A DNA stretch of 51,294 nt from Caldilineales bacterium (GTDB taxonomy: Bacteria > Chloroflexota > Anaerolineae > J102): positions 1-51,294 of the forward strand of contig JAGFJG010000027.1 of the NCBI GenBank assembly GCA_024102915.1, given 5' to 3'. Shown here piece by piece: positions 1 to 10,141 of the stretch. Each line of letters starts with the position of its first letter. The stretch's first letter is position 1. Under the pieces are notes generated by a model that saw nothing but the letters and a program-made list of their open reading frames with translations, was not told where the DNA came from and made no database searches. The position numbers and the translations under genes were made by a program.

Positions 1-592
1 CGATGATGCGGGGATAAGCGCTGGCCCCGGTGAGGATCAGTTGCGGGCGCACCTGCAAGGCTAGGTCTCGGATCGCATCGTAATCAAGCCGTTCGGTATC
101 CGGGTCGACGCCGTAGCCGTGGAACTCGTAGAGCTTGCCGCTGAAATTGAACTTGGCGCCATGTGTGAGATGCCCGCCATGATCCAATTTCAGCCCCAGC
201 ACGCGGTCGCCCGGGTTGAGCAAGGCCATGTAAGCAGCCTGATTGGCAGGCGCGCCGGCATGGGGCTGAACGTTGGCATGTTCGGCCCCGAAGAGTCGCT
301 TGGCCCGGTCAATCGCCAGTCTCTCGACGACATCGACAAATTGACAACCGCCGTAATAGCGGGCGTCGGGCAGACCTTCGGCATATTTGTTGGTGAGGAC
401 GGAGCCATTGGCGGCCAGCACCGCCCGGCTTACATAGTTCTCGGAAGCGATCAATTCGACATGGTCTTGCTGGCGCTGATATTCGTTTTCGATGGCGCTG
501 AATACTTCCGGATCACTTTCGCGCAAAACCGGGCGGGGATCAGGCGTCTGATCCCAGGAAAGGCGAATGGCAGGCGGGTTGAGAAGTGTCAT
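1..592 (-). CDS. glyA: Serine hydroxymethyltransferase, 5' part (cut by window edge)
   Basis: About 197 N-terminal residues are present and the rest lies beyond base 1. The product is a cytosolic PLP enzyme that interconverts serine and glycine with transfer of a one-carbon unit to tetrahydrofolate. The translation shows the hallmark N-terminal block of the family: [15 protein letters not shown], then [17 protein letters not shown], then a run containing [15 protein letters not shown] and [17 protein letters not shown]. Start ATG at 592 is preceded by AAAGGAAAA as ribosome binding site. A leader of roughly 20 residues before the conserved core is slightly longer than in most bacterial GlyA proteins. 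The antiporter gene lies 50 bases upstream on the same strand. Identity is secure; completeness cannot be judged. Confidence 0.95.
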   Translation of the reverse strand, partial: MTLLNPPAIRLSWDQTPDPRPVLRESDPEVFSAIENEYQRQQDHVELIASENYVSRAVLAANGSVLTNKYAEGLPDARYYGGCQFVDVVERLAIDRAKRLFGAEHANVQPHAGAPANQAAYMALLNPGDRVLGLKLDHGGHLTHGAKFNFSGKLYEFHGYGVDPDTERLDYDAIRDLALQVRPQLILTGASAYPRII

Positions 593-644
593 TTTGGTTT
601 TCCTTTGGTAATGTTGGATTCGAAGTGTTTGGCTGAATTTTGTA

Positions 645-2240
645 TTAGCTGCTGGCAACGGGCGATGGGTTGGATGGCCCAGGCATGTCCGCCTCTGGGG
701 CCAGCGGGTTCTCCAGGGCATGATCGATTTCTTCAAAGAGCGCCTGCGCAACTTCTTCGGAAAGCACCCCTTCCCGCATCAAGTCGACGACTGCAGCGCG
801 CTGGGTACGCAGCGCTTCACGCTCGGTGGAGTGAACGATCCTGGCGGCGATGTCGGGATTGGCGGCGATGAATTCGCTCATCTGCGACCGCAACTCTCGT
901 AGGTCCGAACTGAGATCGCTGCTGACGACTTCCCAGGCATGAGAGTTGAGAAGTCCCCGATCATACTGGACTTCCAGACGGCGCAAGGCTGCGCTAACAG
1001 CCAGCATCCGCCCCTGTATACGCTCGTATTCCAGTTCCGCTTCGGGCCGGCCCACCAATCCCAACCGTTTGAGCAACCCGCCCACCGTCGTCGCCTGCAC
1101 GAGCAGGGTGAAGAGGACGACGACGAAAGTCAGGGTGATGATCAGGTCCCGGTCGGCGTATGAGCGCGGAATGCTCAGGGCCAGCGCCAAGCCGACAGCG
1201 CCGCGCAATCCGCCCCAAAACAGGACGTGTTGGTAGGGCGCAGGCACGGGATTACCGATCCGCCCGCTCACAAAGGAAAGGCTATAGACCGAGACCGCGC
1301 GCGAGAGCAGGACGACAACCAGGGCGACGATGATCGGGATAATCGCCTGGGAAAGACTGGGCAGGCTCACCTCCAGGCCGATGAGGATGAAGATGAGGCT
1401 GTTGACCAGAAACGCGATATATTCCCAAAAGTTCATGAGGCTGAGCCGCGTCGTTGGCGACATGCTATTGCTGCTGCGGTTGCCGATCAACATGCCGGCG
1501 AAGACCACGGCCAGCACTCCACTGAGATGGAATTGCTCGGCTATCAGATAACTGCCATAGGCGACGACGGTGCTGAGGGTCGTTTCGATCAGATGATCAT
1601 CGATCATCGAAAATACCCAGTTGGCGATAATGCCGATGCCGATGCCAATGGCTGCCCCGCCCAGGGCCACCTTCAGAAATTCCAGGATGCCGTTCGTCAG
1701 GCTGAAATGGGCGTTTCCCAGTACGACGGCGGCCAGGATGATGTGAAAGACGACGATTGTTGTGGCGTCGTTGAAAAGGCTTTCGCTTTCCACCAGAGTT
1801 GCCAGCCGTTTGGGCGCGCCCAACGCTTTGAACAGCGAGATGACCGCCACCGGGTCGGTAGCGGCGATGAGCGCCCCAAACAGCAGCGCCGTCTGCCAAC
1901 TGAGAAGCCCTGCGCCACCTAAGATGCCGGCCACGATTAGGACCGCTATCAGGACGCCGAAGATCGCCAGCAACAGCACCGGCGTGATCACATCTCGAAA
2001 GGTGTCGAGATCGATGTGCAATGCCGCTTCGAAGACCAATGGCGGCAGGATCAGCAACAGAATGATCTCGTCGGTCAGCTCGACCGGCAGGGGGATGACA
2101 TTCTGAACCGATAATATGAGCCCCACCAGGACCAGGGCGACGGTATAGGGGATGCGAATTCGCTGAGCGATCATCGCCACCACCGAAACCAACAGGAGGA
2201 TTTCGACGATAGTGATTTCGGCGCTGAGGAGACCTTCCAT
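645..2240 (-). CDS. CPA1-family Na+/H+ (cation/proton) antiporter
   Basis: A 531-residue membrane protein with about 12 hydrophobic segments in residues 8-400 and a cytosolic, mostly helical tail of about 130 residues. The CPA1 signature is clear: [19 protein letters not shown] followed by [18 protein letters not shown], whose Asn-Asp pair in the ion-binding membrane segment is typical of electroneutral antiporters of the NhaP/NHE type. The predicted role is exchange of Na+ (or K+) for protons across the cytoplasmic membrane, for pH and salt homeostasis. Start ATG at 2240 follows a weak AGGA box. It reads towards glyA with a 52-base gap and may be co-transcribed with it. The tail carries no TrkA or STAS domain I can recognise. 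The exact cation is not predictable from sequence. Confidence 0.9.
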   Translation of the reverse strand: MEGLLSAEITIVEILLLVSVVAMIAQRIRIPYTVALVLVGLILSVQNVIPLPVELTDEIILLLILPPLVFEAALHIDLDTFRDVITPVLLLAIFGVLIAVLIVAGILGGAGLLSWQTALLFGALIAATDPVAVISLFKALGAPKRLATLVESESLFNDATTIVVFHIILAAVVLGNAHFSLTNGILEFLKVALGGAAIGIGIGIIANWVFSMIDDHLIETTLSTVVAYGSYLIAEQFHLSGVLAVVFAGMLIGNRSSNSMSPTTRLSLMNFWEYIAFLVNSLIFILIGLEVSLPSLSQAIIPIIVALVVVLLSRAVSVYSLSFVSGRIGNPVPAPYQHVLFWGGLRGAVGLALALSIPRSYADRDLIITLTFVVVLFTLLVQATTVGGLLKRLGLVGRPEAELEYERIQGRMLAVSAALRRLEVQYDRGLLNSHAWEVVSSDLSSDLRELRSQMSEFIAANPDIAARIVHSTEREALRTQRAAVVDLMREGVLSEEVAQALFEEIDHALENPLAPEADMPGPSNPSPVASS

Positions 2241-2426
2241 AATGCGTCCTGAACGTGCTTGCGTGAATGCGCTTTGGCTTCACCGGCGCAGTCCAAATGA
2301 TTCCATGCAGTATAGCACGACAGCGATGGGCATCCCATACGTGAGCGTCCCTGATCATATACTTTGCTAATGGAATCCATACGAATGGTATATGTTGTTG
2401 ACTTATGCTGAAGAGGCATCCAAGTT

Positions 2427-2458
2427 GTTCGGCAAGGCGACGTGCCTTGCGACCGAAC
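2427..2458 (+). promoter_or_regulatory. Inverted repeat in the dnaK leader
   Basis: Arms GTTCG-GCAAGGC (2427-2438) and GCCTTGC-GAC-CGAAC (2444-2458) pair with a three-base bulge around a five-base loop (GACGT). The element sits about 80 bases before the dnaK start and just after a possible -35 box TTGACT at 2398-2403. It is not the CIRCE/HrcA operator (TTAGCACTC-N9-GAGTGCTAA), which I could not find in this leader. It may be an operator for another heat-shock repressor or an RNA stem. That role is inference; only the pairing is seen. Confidence 0.45.
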
Positions 2459-2536
2459 TGGGATGCACGAAAAGCACTTATCCAAATCACCAACATTTGC
2501 AGCGCCATCCAAATCCCGAGGAGGCTAGTCACAAAC

Positions 2537-4444
2537 ATGGCAAAAATCGTAGGCATCGACCTGGGTACCACAAACAGCGTTGTCGCCGTCATGGAAGGCG
2601 GAGACGCAACCGTGATCCCCAATGCCGAAGGCGGACGCACAACGCCTTCGGTGGTCGCATTCAATAAAAACGGCGAGCGTCTGGTGGGCACAACCGCCAA
2701 ACGCCAGGCAATTGTCAATCCCGATAACACATTCTATTCGATCAAGCGTTTGATGGGCCGGCGCGTCGATGATTCGGAGACCGAGCGCACCAAGAAAATG
2801 GTCTCGTACAAGATCACCGGCGGCCCGCACGATGACGCTCGCGTGGAAGCGCCCATCATGGGCAAGTCATACACGCCGCAAGAGATCAGCGCCATGGTCC
2901 TGGGCAAACTGAAGAAGGACGCTGAGGCCTATCTTGGCGAGCCGGTGAACCAGGCAGTGATCACAGTCCCGGCCTATTTCAATGACAGCCAGCGCCAGGC
3001 CACCAAGGACGCCGGCAAGATCGCCGGACTCGAAGTCCTGCGCATCATCAATGAGCCCACCGCCGCAGCCCTGGCCTATGGCCTGGACAAGAAACATGAT
3101 GAGACGATCCTCGTCTTCGACCTGGGCGGCGGTACGTTCGACGTATCGGCGTTGGAAGTCGGCGATGGCGTGATTGAGGTCAAGTCGACCGCAGGTGATA
3201 CGCACCTGGGCGGCGATGACTGGGACGAGCGCATCGTTCGCTGGCTGATCGACGAGTTCAGGAAGGATCAGGGCGTAGATCTAACGTCTGACCGACAGGC
3301 TTTGCAGCGACTGCGCGAGGCGGCGGAAAAGGCGAAGATCGAGCTTTCGTCCATGAAAGAAACCGAGATCAACCTGCCCTTCATCACCGCCGACAGCAGC
3401 GGCCCCAAGCACCTGCAATTGAAGCTGACGCGGGCGAAGTTCGAGCAGATTACGGAAGATCTGGTGAAACGCTGCCGCGTGCCTTTCGAGCAGGCGCTGC
3501 GTGATGCCGGTCTCAACAAAGGCGACTTGCACGAAGTCATCCTGGTGGGCGGCGCCACCCGCATGCCCATGATCCAGGATCTGGTGCGTGACCTGACCGG
3601 CAAAGAGCCGAACAAGAGCGTCAACCCGGATGAGGTTGTGGCCGTGGGCGCATCCATCCAGGCGGGTGTGCTTGGCGGCGAAGTCAAGGACGTGCTGCTG
3701 CTGGACGTGACGCCGCTGAGCCTGGGCGTGGAAACCCTGGGCGGCGTGATGACGGTCATGATCCCGCGCAACACCACTATCCCGACCCGCAAGACTGAGA
3801 TCTACAGCACAGCCGAGGACAGCCAGACAGCCGTCGATATCCAGATTCTGCAGGGCGAGCGCCCCATGGCCCGCGACAACAAGTTGTTGGGCAACTTCCG
3901 CCTGGACGGCATTCCCCCTGCGCCACGCGGCGTCCCGCAGGTCGAGGTGACATTCGACATCGACGCCAATGGCATCCTGGATGTCACCGCTAAAGACAGG
4001 GCCACGGGCAAGGAACAGAGCATCAAGATCACGGCATCGACGAACCTGGACGATCGTGAAGTCGACCGCATGGTGCGAGAGGCCAAGGATCACGAACGCG
4101 ATGACGAAGCCCGCCGCCAGCTTGTCGATGCTCGCAACACCGCCGACGGCGCTGTCTATGCCGTCGAGAAATCCCTGAAAGAACTGGGCGACAAGGTTCC
4201 CGCCACCGAGCGCGGCCAGATCGAGAACATCATCGTCGACTTGAAAGAAGCGATGAAGGGCGAAGATGTCAACCGCATCCGTTCACTGACCGAGCAGCTC
4301 CAGCAGGCGAGCCACGCTCTATCGCAGCAACTGTATCAGGATCAAGGCGGCCCCATGCCCAGCAATGGCAATGGCAGCGGCGTGCAGGACACTGGTCCTG
4401 GTGGCGAAGAGGACGTGGTCGAAGGCGACTTCCGCCAGGTCTGA
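2537..4444 (+). CDS. dnaK: Molecular chaperone DnaK (Hsp70)
   Basis: A 635-residue Hsp70, the normal length. The ATPase domain opens with [20 protein letters not shown] and contains the phosphate loop [36 protein letters not shown] and [16 protein letters not shown]. The substrate-binding domain has [17 protein letters not shown] and [20 protein letters not shown]. The C-terminal lid ends in an acidic [12 protein letters not shown] tail as in bacterial DnaK. It acts in the cytosol with DnaJ and GrpE in ATP-driven folding and heat-shock recovery. The ATG at 2537 is chosen because the family always begins [10 protein letters not shown]; a longer in-frame extension from 2405 has no homology to the family. 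GGAGG lies 12 bases upstream. A strong terminator follows, then dnaJ. No grpE or hrcA is in the window. Confidence 0.98.
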   Translation: MAKIVGIDLGTTNSVVAVMEGGDATVIPNAEGGRTTPSVVAFNKNGERLVGTTAKRQAIVNPDNTFYSIKRLMGRRVDDSETERTKKMVSYKITGGPHDDARVEAPIMGKSYTPQEISAMVLGKLKKDAEAYLGEPVNQAVITVPAYFNDSQRQATKDAGKIAGLEVLRIINEPTAAALAYGLDKKHDETILVFDLGGGTFDVSALEVGDGVIEVKSTAGDTHLGGDDWDERIVRWLIDEFRKDQGVDLTSDRQALQRLREAAEKAKIELSSMKETEINLPFITADSSGPKHLQLKLTRAKFEQITEDLVKRCRVPFEQALRDAGLNKGDLHEVILVGGATRMPMIQDLVRDLTGKEPNKSVNPDEVVAVGASIQAGVLGGEVKDVLLLDVTPLSLGVETLGGVMTVMIPRNTTIPTRKTEIYSTAEDSQTAVDIQILQGERPMARDNKLLGNFRLDGIPPAPRGVPQVEVTFDIDANGILDVTAKDRATGKEQSIKITASTNLDDREVDRMVREAKDHERDDEARRQLVDARNTADGAVYAVEKSLKELGDKVPATERGQIENIIVDLKEAMKGEDVNRIRSLTEQLQQASHALSQQLYQDQGGPMPSNGNGSGVQDTGPGGEEDVVEGDFRQV

Positions 4445-4473
4445 GAGCCCCCTGTTCCCTCGACAATAAACAT

Positions 4474-4512
4474 CGACCCCTGCGGTTCGCCTTGAACCCA
4501 GGGGTCGTTTTT
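4474..4512 (+). terminator. Rho-independent terminator of dnaK
   Basis: Stem CGACCCCTG-c-GGTTC pairs with GAACC-CAGGGGTCG, with a five-base loop, and is followed directly by TTTTT. It starts 30 bases after the dnaK stop, so dnaK is likely a mainly monocistronic transcript and dnaJ needs its own promoter (a TATACT hexamer lies near 4550). Confidence 0.9.
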
Positions 4513-4624
4513 GTTGAAATCCAAGTGGCGCGACCTGAACTCTCGGACTATACTGAAATCAAGTTCAGCCACGCACTGAAAAGGACAATCAAAATAAGCC
4601 TACCTATGAGTTGAAACGACACGA

Positions 4625-5578
4625 ATGGACTACAAGGATTATTACAAAATACTGGGCGTCCCGCGCGACGCATCCGAACAGGATATCAAAAAAGCCTATC
4701 GCAAACTGGCGCGCGAACTGCATCCCGACACCAACCCCGGCAACAAAGAAGCCGAGGAGCGGTTCAAGGAGGTGAACGAAGCCTACGAGGCGTTGTCCGA
4801 TCCTGAAAAGCGGAAACGCTACGACCAGTTTGGCTCGCAATACCAGAGATACACGCGGGGCGGCGGCAATCCCGAAGATTTCTGGCAACAATGGGCGGGA
4901 GCGCAGGGGACAGGCGGCGGCGCCCGCACGGTTTCGCCCGAAGAATTCGAGCAAATGTTCGGCGGTGGCGGTTTTGGCTCGTTCTCCGATTTCTTTCAAG
5001 TATTATTTGGGGGCGGGGCAGCCCAGCGCGGCGGTTTTGATTCGTATATGGGTAGCGCTTCCAGGCCAGGCCGCAATATCGAGCACCCGGTGGAGATCAC
5101 GCTGGACGAGGCCTATCATGGCGCAAGCCGGGTGGTGGAGGGCGGCGGCGAAAGGCTGGAGGTCAATATCCCGGCCGGGGTAAAAACTGGTTCGAAGGTG
5201 CGGATGGCGGGCAAAGGCGCGGCCGGAGCGGGCGGCAAGCGCGGCGATCTTTTCCTGCGGATTGAGGTCTTGCCGCACCCGCAATTCGAGCGGGAGGGCG
5301 ACGATCTTCGGCTGAAGCTGCCCGTCGATCTCTACACGTTGGTGCTCGGCGGCGAAGTCGAAGTGCCGACATTGGACCGGCCTGTGTTGCTCACAATCCC
5401 CGCCGGTACGCCGGGTTCAAAGGTTTTCCGACTGCGCGGTCTGGGTATGCCCGACGCCCGAATGAAAGGGCGTAACGGCGATCTCTATGTAGAAGTCCAG
5501 GTACTGGTCCCCACCCAACTGAGTGCGGAAGAAAAAGATCTATTCCAGAAATTGCGGGCGCTGCGCGTGCAGAGCTGA
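4625..5578 (+). CDS. DnaJ-type co-chaperone without zinc finger (class B, CbpA-like)
   Basis: 317 residues. An N-terminal J domain (1-70) starts [20 protein letters not shown] and carries the HPD tripeptide at residues 33-35 that stimulates Hsp70 ATPase. A Gly/Phe-rich linker follows (about 75-115, with repeats such as [19 protein letters not shown]), then two beta-barrel substrate-binding domains (about 135-310) including [19 protein letters not shown] and [12 protein letters not shown]. The four CxxCxGxG zinc motifs of class A DnaJ are absent, so this is a CbpA/DnaJ2-like class B protein. It presumably delivers unfolded clients to the DnaK encoded just upstream. The stop lies 9 bases from the stop of the convergent LysM gene, with two GCCGGC boxes between and just inside that gene. 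Confidence 0.93.
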   Translation: MDYKDYYKILGVPRDASEQDIKKAYRKLARELHPDTNPGNKEAEERFKEVNEAYEALSDPEKRKRYDQFGSQYQRYTRGGGNPEDFWQQWAGAQGTGGGARTVSPEEFEQMFGGGGFGSFSDFFQVLFGGGAAQRGGFDSYMGSASRPGRNIEHPVEITLDEAYHGASRVVEGGGERLEVNIPAGVKTGSKVRMAGKGAAGAGGKRGDLFLRIEVLPHPQFEREGDDLRLKLPVDLYTLVLGGEVEVPTLDRPVLLTIPAGTPGSKVFRLRGLGMPDARMKGRNGDLYVEVQVLVPTQLSAEEKDLFQKLRALRVQS

Positions 5579-5587
5579 TCGCCGGCA

Positions 5588-6079
5588 TCAGTTGAACGCC
5601 GGCAGCGGCAGCGCCTTCTTCACGGTTTCGTCCAGCAATATTTTGGCTTTTTCGAAGGCGGAATCTTTCGGAGGTTTTTGGATTTCGCGGGGCGAACGCA
5701 GTTTTAGCACCCAATTGACGCGAATACGGTTTGACGACAGATTGTTCCACCGCTTCAGTTGGCTGACTTTGACGTCGCATTTGCGGGCGATTTTCGCAAG
5801 CGTATCGCCTTTACGGACGCGGTAGCTATCACCGCAGCGGGAAGCGGCCATCGCACTTGCGCTGGCGTTCAACGCATAGCGGGCGACGAACTTGGAACGG
5901 CCGACCTTTTCATCCTGAAAATTCGGCGAGTTTGTATCGGCGGCAATTGATCCAAGTAACAGCGATGCAAAAATGGCGAACAGTGCAAGGACGAAAAAGC
6001 TCGCTCCAAAAGCCACGATTGCATTGTATCGCAAATAAAAGACGCTATCGACTTTGCCAGGTCGCTGTAAATTGCGCAT
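5588..6079 (-). CDS. Membrane-anchored LysM-domain protein
   Basis: 163 residues. A single transmembrane or uncleaved signal segment spans about residues 19-46 (AIVAFGASFFVLALFAIFAS). After a spacer, one LysM domain lies at about residues 84-128 (SYRVRKGDTLAKIARKCDVK, then a WNNLSSNRIRVNWVLKL block). LysM binds the GlcNAc-MurNAc backbone of peptidoglycan or chitin-like glycans, so this is probably an anchored envelope protein with the LysM outside. No catalytic domain is present. Many LysM proteins of this size are of unknown role and I do not assign one. It converges on dnaJ and is monocistronic. Confidence 0.8.
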   Translation of the reverse strand: MRNLQRPGKVDSVFYLRYNAIVAFGASFFVLALFAIFASLLLGSIAADTNSPNFQDEKVGRSKFVARYALNASASAMAASRCGDSYRVRKGDTLAKIARKCDVKVSQLKRWNNLSSNRIRVNWVLKLRSPREIQKPPKDSAFEKAKILLDETVKKALPLPAFN

Positions 6080-6276
6080 TGTCGCCCCGGCACACCAAAT
6101 GGGGGAATTTAGGGGAATGAGCGGGATGACGTCACTTCTGCACGTAGGCAGTGTTCAGCCGAGCATTTATGACCAGGGTCATTATGATGGATACGCGCGC
6201 GTCTGTCAAATGGGAAGATCGCTTTCAAATGCGCTGTCACTCGTGTCACACGATAGGGGTCCCCGCAAGCTGTCGT

Positions 6277-6314
6277 CAGATGACTGTCACTGCCGATTCA
6301 GTGACAGTCATCTG
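6277..6314. repeat. Perfect 16-bp inverted repeat, 6-base loop
   Basis: CAGATGACTGTCACTG (6277-6292), spacer CCGATT, then CAGTGACAGTCATCTG (6299-6314). It lies in the 250-base gap between the LysM gene start and the end of the ABC exporter operon, 16 bases beyond that operon's stop. There is no T-run on either side, so it is not a standard intrinsic terminator. It looks like a dispersed intergenic palindrome or an RNA 3'-end stabiliser. I see nothing else in 6080-6276. Confidence 0.75.
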
Positions 6315-6330
6315 CATCACCGAAGTATTA

Positions 6331-8151
6331 TCACGTCGCCGCAAGCTGCATGTTGCGCAGGATGTCGTATTCTTCCTCGCGCTCATGCCGGAACTGGCGG
6401 GTGTATAGATCGTAATATTTACCGCGCTGCTTGATCAGTTCGGCATGAGAGCCTTGTTCGGCGATGCGGCCATTTTGAATCACCAGAATGCGGCTGGCGC
6501 GGCGGATGGTGGAGAGGCGGTGGGCGATGACAAAACTGGTGCGCCCCTGCATCATCCGTTCCATGCCGCGCTGGATGAGCGCTTCAGTCAGGGTGTCCAC
6601 CGAACTCGTCGCTTCGTCCATGATGAAGATGTCCGGGTTCGCCAACACCGCCCGGGCCAGGCTGATCAGTTGTTTCTGGCCGACGGAAAGCAGGACGCCC
6701 CCTTCGCCCACCTGTTCGTCGTAGCCCCTTTCCAGTACGGTGATGAAATCATGCGCTCCCGAAAGGCGAGCGGCGTCTTCGATCTCCTGGTCCGTGGCAT
6801 CCAGCCGCCCGTAACGTAAGTTCTCGCGGATCGTGCCGGAGAAAAGATGCGGCGTTTGCAGAACGATGCCCAGCCGCGAGTGAATGTCATGCTGGCTGTA
6901 TTCGGTATAGTCCCGCCCGGCGATGCGGATCACGCCCTGCGTGGGTTCATAGAAACGGCAGAGCAAGTTGATGATGGTGGATTTGCCGCCGCCGGTGGCG
7001 CCGACCAAAGCAATCGTCTCGCCCTGGCGCACATGTAGCGTGAAGTCCCGCAAGACCGGCTTCTCTTTCTCATAATAGAAATCGACATGGTCGAACTCGA
7101 TGTCGCCGACCATGCTCGTGGCGGGTACAATGACGGACTTATCCCGCACTTCGGGGCGAGCGTCGGCCAGGGAAAACACACGTTCGGCGGAGGCGATGGC
7201 ATGTTGGGTCTCGGAATAGACGCGGGCAAGGTCCTGGATCGGCCACATCATGAAGGTGATATAGGCGACAAAGGCCTGAATACCGCCGATGGTCATCGTC
7301 CCGTATTCGGCCTGAAGACCGCCAATCACGACCACGGCCCCGATGGCAAAGGCGGCGATCAGTTGCACCGCCGGCAGGAACAGGGCTGAAAGCCAGGCCG
7401 CCCGATAACCGGAGCGGAAACGTTCGACCGAGGTTTCCTCGAACTCGCTCAGATTCTTCTGCTCTCGTCCCAGCGCTTTCGTCACCCGCACGCCCGTGAT
7501 GTTCTCATTGTAAGCGCCGGTAATCTGTGAATTCAGCTTGCGCACCAGACGAAATTGCACCAGGATTCGTTTCTTGAATTGGACGGCGACCACCAGCAGC
7601 ACAGGGATCATCAGCAGCACAATCACCGCCAGTTGCCAGCTGATCCGCATCATAAAATAGAGCGCGGTGAGGATATTCATTACGCCCCAGACCACATCCA
7701 GCAAGCCCCAACTGACCAGCCAGCCGATGCGCTCGGTGTCCGAATTTACACGGGACATGATCCAGCCCACGGGCGTGCGGTCGTAATAGGAAAATGACAG
7801 ATGTTGCAGGTGGTTGAACAGCCTTCGGCGCAGATCGTATTGGACTTTTTCGCCCAGGATGCCCGCCATATAAATGAAGGTAAACACGCCTGCCGCCTGC
7901 ACCACAATCAGAGCGCCATACTGTGCGATGATCTCGAACAGTACGACCTGATTCTCGGCAATGATGCCTTCATCGATGATCCGCATACTCAGATAGGTGA
8001 AGTAGGAATCCAGGGCCGAGACCAGAGCGATGGCGATCAGGAAGCTCACCACCATCGGCCAGTGCGGCCGCGCCTGCACCAGCATCCGCTTCAGGGTGCT
8101 GCCGTTGAACTGCGTTGTAAATTCTTCTTCTTCGAATTCGTATTGATCCAT
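6331..8151 (-). CDS. ABC exporter half-transporter (subunit with degenerate signature motif)
   Basis: 606 residues: an acidic N-terminal tail, a six-helix ABC type 1 transmembrane domain (about 30-320), then the ATP-binding domain. Seen in the latter: Walker A GATGGGKSTI, Walker B IFIMDEATSSVDT with the catalytic Glu intact, an H-loop His in FVIAHRLSTI, but a signature of LSVGQ in place of LSGGQ. It is the second gene of a two-gene operon; the partner is 85 bases upstream and has the same length. Together they should form a heterodimeric exporter of the TM287/288, BmrCD or YknUV kind in the cytoplasmic membrane. Substrate is unknown (drugs, lipids or peptides are typical). The spacer and first codons are a GACGATG-like short repeat. 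Confidence 0.93.
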   Translation of the reverse strand: MDQYEFEEEEFTTQFNGSTLKRMLVQARPHWPMVVSFLIAIALVSALDSYFTYLSMRIIDEGIIAENQVVLFEIIAQYGALIVVQAAGVFTFIYMAGILGEKVQYDLRRRLFNHLQHLSFSYYDRTPVGWIMSRVNSDTERIGWLVSWGLLDVVWGVMNILTALYFMMRISWQLAVIVLLMIPVLLVVAVQFKKRILVQFRLVRKLNSQITGAYNENITGVRVTKALGREQKNLSEFEETSVERFRSGYRAAWLSALFLPAVQLIAAFAIGAVVVIGGLQAEYGTMTIGGIQAFVAYITFMMWPIQDLARVYSETQHAIASAERVFSLADARPEVRDKSVIVPATSMVGDIEFDHVDFYYEKEKPVLRDFTLHVRQGETIALVGATGGGKSTIINLLCRFYEPTQGVIRIAGRDYTEYSQHDIHSRLGIVLQTPHLFSGTIRENLRYGRLDATDQEIEDAARLSGAHDFITVLERGYDEQVGEGGVLLSVGQKQLISLARAVLANPDIFIMDEATSSVDTLTEALIQRGMERMMQGRTSFVIAHRLSTIRRASRILVIQNGRIAEQGSHAELIKQRGKYYDLYTRQFRHEREEEYDILRNMQLAAT

Positions 8152-8178
8152 CGTCTATCGTCCGTCGTTCATCATCGT
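8148..8178. repeat. Short degenerate 7-base tandem repeat
   Basis: On the + strand CCATCGTC-TATCGTC-CGTCGTT-CATCATCG; the units resemble ATCGTCC. The run overlaps the start codon of the downstream ABC gene. A similar stretch (CCATCGTCCATCGTCAATGG) occurs at 25710-25729, so this is a dispersed low-complexity repeat in intergenic DNA rather than a regulatory site of this operon. Confidence 0.45.
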
Positions 8179-8236
8179 GAATGTTACTTCGGGTTTCATC
8201 GTAACTTCAGATTTACAGATTTTCTTCGTCACGTCA

Positions 8237-10057
8237 TCAAACCGCGACCGCGTCCAGGTCGCGCTCCAATTCCACTTCGATCTGGGTTTGGATGTCGTAG
8301 ATCTGGCGATAAGGGCCGGGCTGGGCCAGCAGGGAATCGTGGTCGCCATACTGCACGATCTCGCCCTTGTCCAAAACGACGATCAGGTCGGCGTCCATGA
8401 TGGTCTGGATGCGGTGGGCGATGATAAACGTGGTGCGACCTTCCATCAGCCGTGCCAACGCCGCCCGGATCGAGCTTTCGGTTTCGGTATCGACCGAGGA
8501 GGTGGCGTCGTCGAGGATGAGGATGCGGGGGTCGCGCAGCAAAGCGCGGGCGATCGCCACCCTTTGCTTTTGCCCGCCCGAGAGCGTCACCCCGCGTTCG
8601 CCCACCAGGGTGTCGTAGCCTTCGGGAAAGCTCAGGATCACATCATGCACGGCGGCGGCTTCGGCGGCGGCAAAGACCTCCTCGTCCGAGATTTCTCGCT
8701 CGACGCCATATGTGATGTTCTGGCGGATGGTGCGGGAGAATAGAAACGGCTCTTGCTCGACAATGCCGATCTGGCTGCGCAGGTAATCGCGCGGGTACGT
8801 ATTCAACTCGACCCCGTCCAGCGTGATGTGGCCGCTGTTGTATTCATAGAACCGGGGCAAGAGATTGACCAGCGAGGTCTTGCCCGAACCGGTCGAGCCG
8901 AGCAGGGCGATCTTCTGGCCCGGTCTGGCGACGAAACTGATGTGGCGAAGCACTCGCTCGCCGCCATCGTAGCCAAAGTTCACGTCATCGAAGATGATTT
9001 CGCCCGCCACGTCGCCCTCTGGCCGATAGTCGCCTATCGTCAACGGTTCCTTGTTTTCCTTGACCAATTCCGTTACCCGATCATAGGAGACAAAGCCTGT
9101 TGACATTTGCACGATGATACGGCCCAGGTTACGCATCGGCCAGATGATCCAGATGATCAGCCCAGCGTAGGCCAGATAATCACCAACCGTGATGGCGCCA
9201 TTGATGGCCATGATGGCGGCAAGGGTGAACCCGAACAACATCTGGAACCCGGCCAGCAGGTCAGAACTCGGCCAGTACAGCGAGTGCATCAACATCAGGG
9301 CGGCGCCGCGACGATACCGCTCGGCATTGTCTTCCTCGAATTTGTCGATTTCATAGGACTGTCGGGCGAACGCTTTGACCACGCGCACGCCGGACAGGTT
9401 CTCCTGCAAGGTAGTTTGCAACTTTCCATCCTGCTCTTGATAAGCCTTGTAGCGTTGAGAAACCCGGCGAAAGAAGAATATCGACACCACAATCAGCACG
9501 GGGACCACCACGACCGAGAGCAAGGCCAACCGCCAATCGATCATCAGGGCGATGGCAATGAAGTTCACGACAAACAGGATGACGATACGACCCAGGCCAA
9601 TCGCCTGATCCGCGTAAAAGCGGCGCACGGCTTCCACATCCGAAGTGCAGCGCTGGATCAATTCCCCGGTCTGCATCTTGTCGTGATAGGTGAAATTGAG
9701 CCGCTGGATATGATCGTAGAGATAGTTACGCAGACGCAGGGCCGTGCCCTCCGCCGTCGCCGCCGCCCAGCGCCCGCTCAGGAAAGTGAAAAGCCCTTCC
9801 AGCAGCGCCAGGGCGATGAAGCCCAGGGCGATCAGGACAAGATACTGCCAGCCGAATCCCTGACCCAGGACATCATCCACGAAATAGCGTAGCAAGAAAT
9901 AAGTCCCGGTCTTGGCGATTGCAGCCACACCCAGGCTGATCGTCGCCGCCAGATAGATGCCCTGGTAGCCGGTCATCATCCGCCAGAGGCCAGATAATCG
10001 ATTGTTTGACACCGCGTTGCGAAGGTCGTACGCGGAACTGCGGTTCGAGATGGTCAT
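8237..10057 (-). CDS. ABC exporter half-transporter (subunit with degenerate Walker B)
   Basis: 606 residues from the ATG at 10057 (an upstream TTG at 10087 would add ten residues, without a ribosome binding site). Six-helix transmembrane domain, then an ATPase domain with Walker A GSTGSGKTSL, canonical signature LSGGQKQRVAIARAL, and H-loop IIAHRIQTI. Walker B reads ILILDDATSSVDT: the catalytic Glu is Asp. In a heterodimer, this Walker B faces the partner's signature, and that partner has LSVGQ. Both defects therefore fall in the same ATP site, the asymmetric layout known for TM287/288-type exporters. It is first in the operon, ahead of the partner gene. Substrate unknown. Confidence 0.93.
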   Translation of the reverse strand: MTISNRSSAYDLRNAVSNNRLSGLWRMMTGYQGIYLAATISLGVAAIAKTGTYFLLRYFVDDVLGQGFGWQYLVLIALGFIALALLEGLFTFLSGRWAAATAEGTALRLRNYLYDHIQRLNFTYHDKMQTGELIQRCTSDVEAVRRFYADQAIGLGRIVILFVVNFIAIALMIDWRLALLSVVVVPVLIVVSIFFFRRVSQRYKAYQEQDGKLQTTLQENLSGVRVVKAFARQSYEIDKFEEDNAERYRRGAALMLMHSLYWPSSDLLAGFQMLFGFTLAAIMAINGAITVGDYLAYAGLIIWIIWPMRNLGRIIVQMSTGFVSYDRVTELVKENKEPLTIGDYRPEGDVAGEIIFDDVNFGYDGGERVLRHISFVARPGQKIALLGSTGSGKTSLVNLLPRFYEYNSGHITLDGVELNTYPRDYLRSQIGIVEQEPFLFSRTIRQNITYGVEREISDEEVFAAAEAAAVHDVILSFPEGYDTLVGERGVTLSGGQKQRVAIARALLRDPRILILDDATSSVDTETESSIRAALARLMEGRTTFIIAHRIQTIMDADLIVVLDKGEIVQYGDHDSLLAQPGPYRQIYDIQTQIEVELERDLDAVAV

Positions 10058-10141
10058 GTGATTGCACCGAGGCACAACAATGGACAAGGGCTGGTCGGGT
10101 TTGCCGATTAGCCCAGACCCTCAAGTTGAATGCGAAAGATG

